DNA of 6,614 nt, taken from positions 1 to 6,614 of the forward strand of contig JAUYMX010000345.1 in the NCBI GenBank assembly GCA_030699345.1. Reading direction: 5' to 3'. Under the pieces are notes generated by a model that was not told where the DNA came from, ran no database searches, and saw nothing but the letters and a program-made list of their open reading frames with translations. Below are positions 4,603 to 6,614 of the stretch, piece by piece. Source of the DNA: Methylococcaceae bacterium. GTDB taxonomy: Bacteria; Pseudomonadota; Gammaproteobacteria; Methylococcales; Methylomonadaceae. Position 1 is the stretch's first letter, and every line of letters starts with the position of its first letter. The position numbers were made by a program, and so were the translations under genes.

Positions 4603-5426
4603 GATCCTGATGCGCCTCCGCCGCCAAAACTGCCGCCACCGCCGCCCCATGATCCTCCTCCACCGCCACCGAAACCTCCGCCGCCGCTGGTCCAGCCGCT
4701 ACCGCCGCGATGTCTTATGCCAACGATGAAGAAAACCATTAAAGCGATAAATACCACCATGACGCCCAAGCCAAAGAACAACATGGCGACTGCACCAGCC
4801 CCCAATCCCGCCAACATGCCGCCCATTACCCGGCCCATGATGGCCGACAACACAAACCCGGCAATCACCCCGCCGAACAGGATAAACATAAAGGCGCCTT
4901 CATCCGGTTGTGACTCCGGCTCATATACTGGTGCGGGTAAAGACTCGCCAGCGATGAGTTTGATAAGTTGGCTAACTCCGGCGTCAATGCCACCGGCAAA
5001 GTCACCAGTTTTAAAATACGGGGTAATGATTTCGCTAATCACGCGTTTGGCAATCGCATCAGGAATGGCACCTTCCAGGCCGTAACCGACTTCAATGCGT
5101 AATTTACGATCATCCTTAGCGACAATCAAAATCACACCGTCATCAATCTTTTTACGACCAATCTTCCAGGCCTCGGCTACCCGAATGCCGAACTGGGCAA
5201 TGTCTTCAGGCTGGGGAGTAGGAACAATTAACACAGCAATCTGGCTGCCTTTTTCGGCTTCAAATGCAGCCAGTTTATTTTCCAATGCTGCAATTTGTTG
5301 GGGGCTGAGGGTGGCGGTCAGATCGGTGACGCGATGCGATAAATCGGGAATACCTACCAGCGCCACTGCCGCTGTAAAGAACAGCAGCAGTAACAATCCA
5401 AATCCGTAACGACCCAGTGTCAGCAT
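4596..5426 (-). CDS. TPM-domain membrane protein with glycine-rich C-terminal tail (YgcG-like)
   Basis: This 276-residue protein begins with a hydrophobic signal/anchor (about 7-25). A TPM domain follows (about 32-157), with VTDLTATLSPQQIAALENKL at 33-52, EAWKIGRKKIDDGVILIVA at 85-103 and VGYGLEGAIPDAIAKRVI at 113-130. Two strongly hydrophobic membrane segments (about 178-198 and 204-237) come next, then a glycine-rich tail, 23 of whose last 36 residues are glycine. This SP-TPM-TM-Gly tail layout is the YgcG/COG1512 type. The TPM domain should lie outside the cytoplasm and the tail inside or at the membrane face, depending on topology. The ATG lies 3 bases after the lemA stop, and its own stop overlaps the next TPM gene. 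Function is unknown beyond an association with envelope or membrane quality roles and co-occurrence with LemA. No truncation is seen. Confidence 0.92.
   Translation of the reverse strand: MLTLGRYGFGLLLLLFFTAAVALVGIPDLSHRVTDLTATLSPQQIAALENKLAAFEAEKGSQIAVLIVPTPQPEDIAQFGIRVAEAWKIGRKKIDDGVILIVAKDDRKLRIEVGYGLEGAIPDAIAKRVISEIITPYFKTGDFAGGIDAGVSQLIKLIAGESLPAPVYEPESQPDEGAFMFILFGGVIAGFVLSAIMGRVMGGMLAGLGAGAVAMLFFGLGVMVVFIALMVFFIVGIRHRGGSGWTSGGGGFGGGGGGSWGGGGGSFGGGGASGSW
4599..4706 (-). repeat. Low-complexity GGN-rich tract encoding the glycine tail
   Basis: Codons for residues 241-276 of the first TPM protein are mainly GGN. The segment GGATCATGG (Gly-Ser-Trp) occurs twice, with ATGs at 4650 and 4602, showing internal duplication. 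The opposite and shifted frames of this tract give proline- or arginine-rich artefact frames. Confidence 0.8.
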
Positions 5427-5429
5427 ACT

Positions 5430-6041
5430 TTATTGTGCAGGAGCAGCTGGCGGAACCGGTGCAGAAAAATCCACCTTAGGCGGTTGAGAAATGGCTTGTT
5501 CATTTTCTACCGTAAAGCTGGGCTTGGTCTTAAGGCCGAACATCATTGCGGTGAGATTAGTCGGGAAAGATCGCACCGTAATGTTGTATTCCTTCACGGT
5601 ATCGATGTAGCGGTTGCGCGCGACGGTGATACGGTTTTCGGTACCTTCCAGCTGGGCCTGCAAATCTCGAAACAAACCATCGGCTTTGAGCTGCGGATAA
5701 TTCTCCGCCACCGCTAACAGGCGTGAGATAGCGCTGGTCATTTGTCCCTGCGCGGCAATAAATTTCTTGAAGGCTTCTTCATCATTGACCAGTTCCGGAG
5801 TGGCTTGTATGGCCCCTACCCTGGCACGGGCGTCGGTCACTTGCGTCAGTACATCTTTTTCGTGTGCCGCGTAACCTTTCACTACATTAACCAGATTCGG
5901 CACTAGATCGGCGCGGCGCTGATATTGATTTAATACTTCCGCCCAGGATGCTTTGATGTTTTCATCGCCTGATTGCAGCTCGTTATAACCGCAGCCCGAC
6001 AAGCTGGTTATCATTAATAACGCTATTAGCCACTTGAACAT
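5430..6041 (-). CDS. lemA: LemA family lipoprotein
   Basis: The 203-residue LemA protein starts with a lipoprotein signal ending in the lipobox LSGC, so Cys17 would be lipidated. The mature part opens GYNELQ, as in most LemA proteins. Conserved LemA stretches are NQYQRRADLVPNLVNVVKGY (38-57), RLLAVAENYPQLKA (107-120) and ENRITVARNRYIDTV (135-149), forming the predicted four-helix bundle. A proline/alanine-rich tail ends the protein (about 184-203). I chose ATG 6041 because GAGG lies six bases upstream; the in-frame ATG at 6053 would add MRLN and has no good ribosome binding site. The gene lies 35 bases after the DUF805 gene and 3 bases before the TPM gene. LemA proteins are conserved with TPM partners, but no defined function is settled; a periplasmic-face role is inferred from the lipobox. 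Confidence 0.93.
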   Translation of the reverse strand: MFKWLIALLMITSLSGCGYNELQSGDENIKASWAEVLNQYQRRADLVPNLVNVVKGYAAHEKDVLTQVTDARARVGAIQATPELVNDEEAFKKFIAAQGQMTSAISRLLAVAENYPQLKADGLFRDLQAQLEGTENRITVARNRYIDTVKEYNITVRSFPTNLTAMMFGLKTKPSFTVENEQAISQPPKVDFSAPVPPAAPAQ

Positions 6042-6076
6042 GTTTAACCTCATTGGTTGGGTTTTAAGGGGTGTTG

Positions 6077-6436
6077 TTATTTAGGCGAGTCGCCATATTC
6101 ATTTCGACCGGGCGTGCTATCAAGCACCAAAAAATAAAAAAGTATCAAGCCGCCCAGTATTGGAATAAATGGCAGAAGCACCCACCAGCCGCTTCGGTCC
6201 GTATCGTGCAGTCGTCTAACAGTGACCGTCAACCCTGGCAGCAGCAACGCTATAGCGTAGATCCCACCAAACAAACCCACACCTGAAGTGGGATCAAAAC
6301 TACCGGTAATATGGTCGACAATACCCAACGCCAGACTGATCAGAATATTAAACAGCACGAAAAACCAATATTCTTTACGCCTGGCCCGACCATTAAATTC
6401 GGCATATTTATTTAACGCTTGAAGATACCAATTCAT
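6077..6436 (-). CDS. DUF805 inner-membrane protein
   Basis: This 119-residue protein belongs to the DUF805 (YhaH/YhaI-like) family. Diagnostic motifs are the N-terminal YAEFNGRARRKEYWFFVLFN (11-30), RRLHDTDRSGWW (74-85) after the second membrane segment, and the C-terminal DSTPGRNEYGDSPK (106-119, the family's D-x-x-xGxNxYGxxP ending). Hydrophobic segments lie at about 24-41, 54-73 and 85-105. The ATG at 6436 has a good GGAGAG four bases upstream. It is the first gene visible in the minus-strand operon leading to lemA and two TPM genes; a 35-base spacer before lemA is compatible with one transcript. Molecular function is unknown; family members are integral inner-membrane proteins. The length is normal. 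Confidence 0.93.
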   Translation of the reverse strand: MNWYLQALNKYAEFNGRARRKEYWFFVLFNILISLALGIVDHITGSFDPTSGVGLFGGIYAIALLLPGLTVTVRRLHDTDRSGWWVLLPFIPILGGLILFYFLVLDSTPGRNEYGDSPK

Positions 6437-6614
6437 AAAACTCTCCGGCTAAGTATGTATAAATTTCTGTTCTATAGGGCACCTCGAAATACTGCCCTTA
6501 TAAATAAAAAGTATACCGACAGTGATAAATCAGCCACGGAATCCCTGCTGTTTTTTGTATTTTGCCCTCGCATGAGGACTTGTTTTAGCCTGAAATCACC
6601 GTTTTCGGCAATTT
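6437..6614 (-). promoter_or_regulatory. Upstream region of the DUF805-lemA-TPM operon, with small hairpins
   Basis: No gene is recognised in these 178 bases. On the minus strand a TATACT (-10-like, 6510-6515) lies about 74 bases before the DUF805 ATG, but no good -35 accompanies it. The transcribed leader would then contain a 6-pair hairpin (AGGGCA 6476-6481 with TGCCCT 6493-6498). Two further hairpins lie upstream at 6564-6579 and 6593-6614. Promoter placement is tentative. Confidence 0.3.
6593..6614 (-). repeat. 9-pair hairpin at the window edge (AAATTGCCG-AAAA-CGGTGATTT)
   Basis: On the minus strand the arms pair over nine positions with two G-U wobbles around an AAAA loop, but on the + strand those two positions are mismatches. 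It therefore looks adapted to the minus-strand RNA. It ends exactly at the window edge and may continue. No T-run follows. It could be a REP-like element or the end of an upstream transcript's 3' structure. Confidence 0.35.

Noticed and set aside
4717..5409. Two + strand frames of 122 and 104 codons antisense to the first TPM gene
   Set aside because: Their lysine/methionine/proline-rich low-complexity content is what the reverse of a hydrophobic, glycine-rich gene gives.
5433..5717. 94-codon + frame antisense to lemA
   Set aside because: Shadow of a strongly conserved gene; no domain.
6071..6286. 71-codon + frame antisense to the DUF805 gene
   Set aside because: Shadow of a conserved membrane protein gene; no domain.
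6472..6612. Minus-strand frame open from the right edge for about 46 codons
   Set aside because: It has no recognisable family pattern and crosses the likely promoter and two hairpins, so chance openness is more likely than a gene end.
1..6614. CRISPR array, tRNA, rRNA, reverse transcriptase/retron, riboswitch
   Set aside because: No regularly spaced direct repeats, no cloverleaf with tRNA signature loops, no reverse transcriptase motif and no known riboswitch core were seen by eye on either strand.

Overview
The window looks like a gammaproteobacterial chromosome segment of moderate GC. The gene families and the several short palindromic intergenic repeats would fit a methanotroph-like genome (Methylococcales), but that is only an impression; no ribosomal RNA or core marker is present to fix the taxonomy.

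Left part (1-1491): the window opens inside the last 37 codons of an IS110/IS1111-type transposase. It is followed by what is probably the right flank of that element, then a two-gene toxin-antitoxin module on the + strand: a DUF1778 ribbon-helix-helix antitoxin (TacA-like) and a GNAT acetyltransferase toxin (TacT-like), 8 bases apart. A gap of about 400 bases with no convincing gene follows. It carries two hairpin repeats of the dispersed intergenic kind and a possible terminator for the operon beyond it.

Middle part (1492-3605): a two-gene minus-strand operon encodes an AAA15/RloA-type ATPase and, 2 bases downstream, an RloB-type Toprim protein. This pairing matches the RloA/RloB (AbiL-like) anti-phage arrangement and is the most interesting content here. 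A C9 (G9 on the coding strand) homopolymer lies 85-93 bases upstream of the ATPase start. With the IS fragment and the toxin-antitoxin pair, this makes a small defence/accessory island.

Right part (3606-6614): arfB (codon-independent ribosome rescue hydrolase) lies on the + strand, divergent from the defence operon. After a palindromic repeat that may double as a terminator comes a compact minus-strand membrane/envelope operon transcribed from the right edge: DUF805 protein, LemA lipoprotein, a TPM-domain protein with a glycine-rich tail, and a second TPM-domain protein. The last three genes are separated by 3 bases or overlap by 7, so they are probably translationally coupled. The right edge (6437-6614) is the operon's upstream region and holds three small hairpins but no recognised gene.

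Best candidates for a second look are the RloAB operon with its upstream G9 tract, the possible IS110-family right end with a 10-pair dyad, and the duplicated in-frame start sites of the second TPM gene that overprint the glycine tail of the first.
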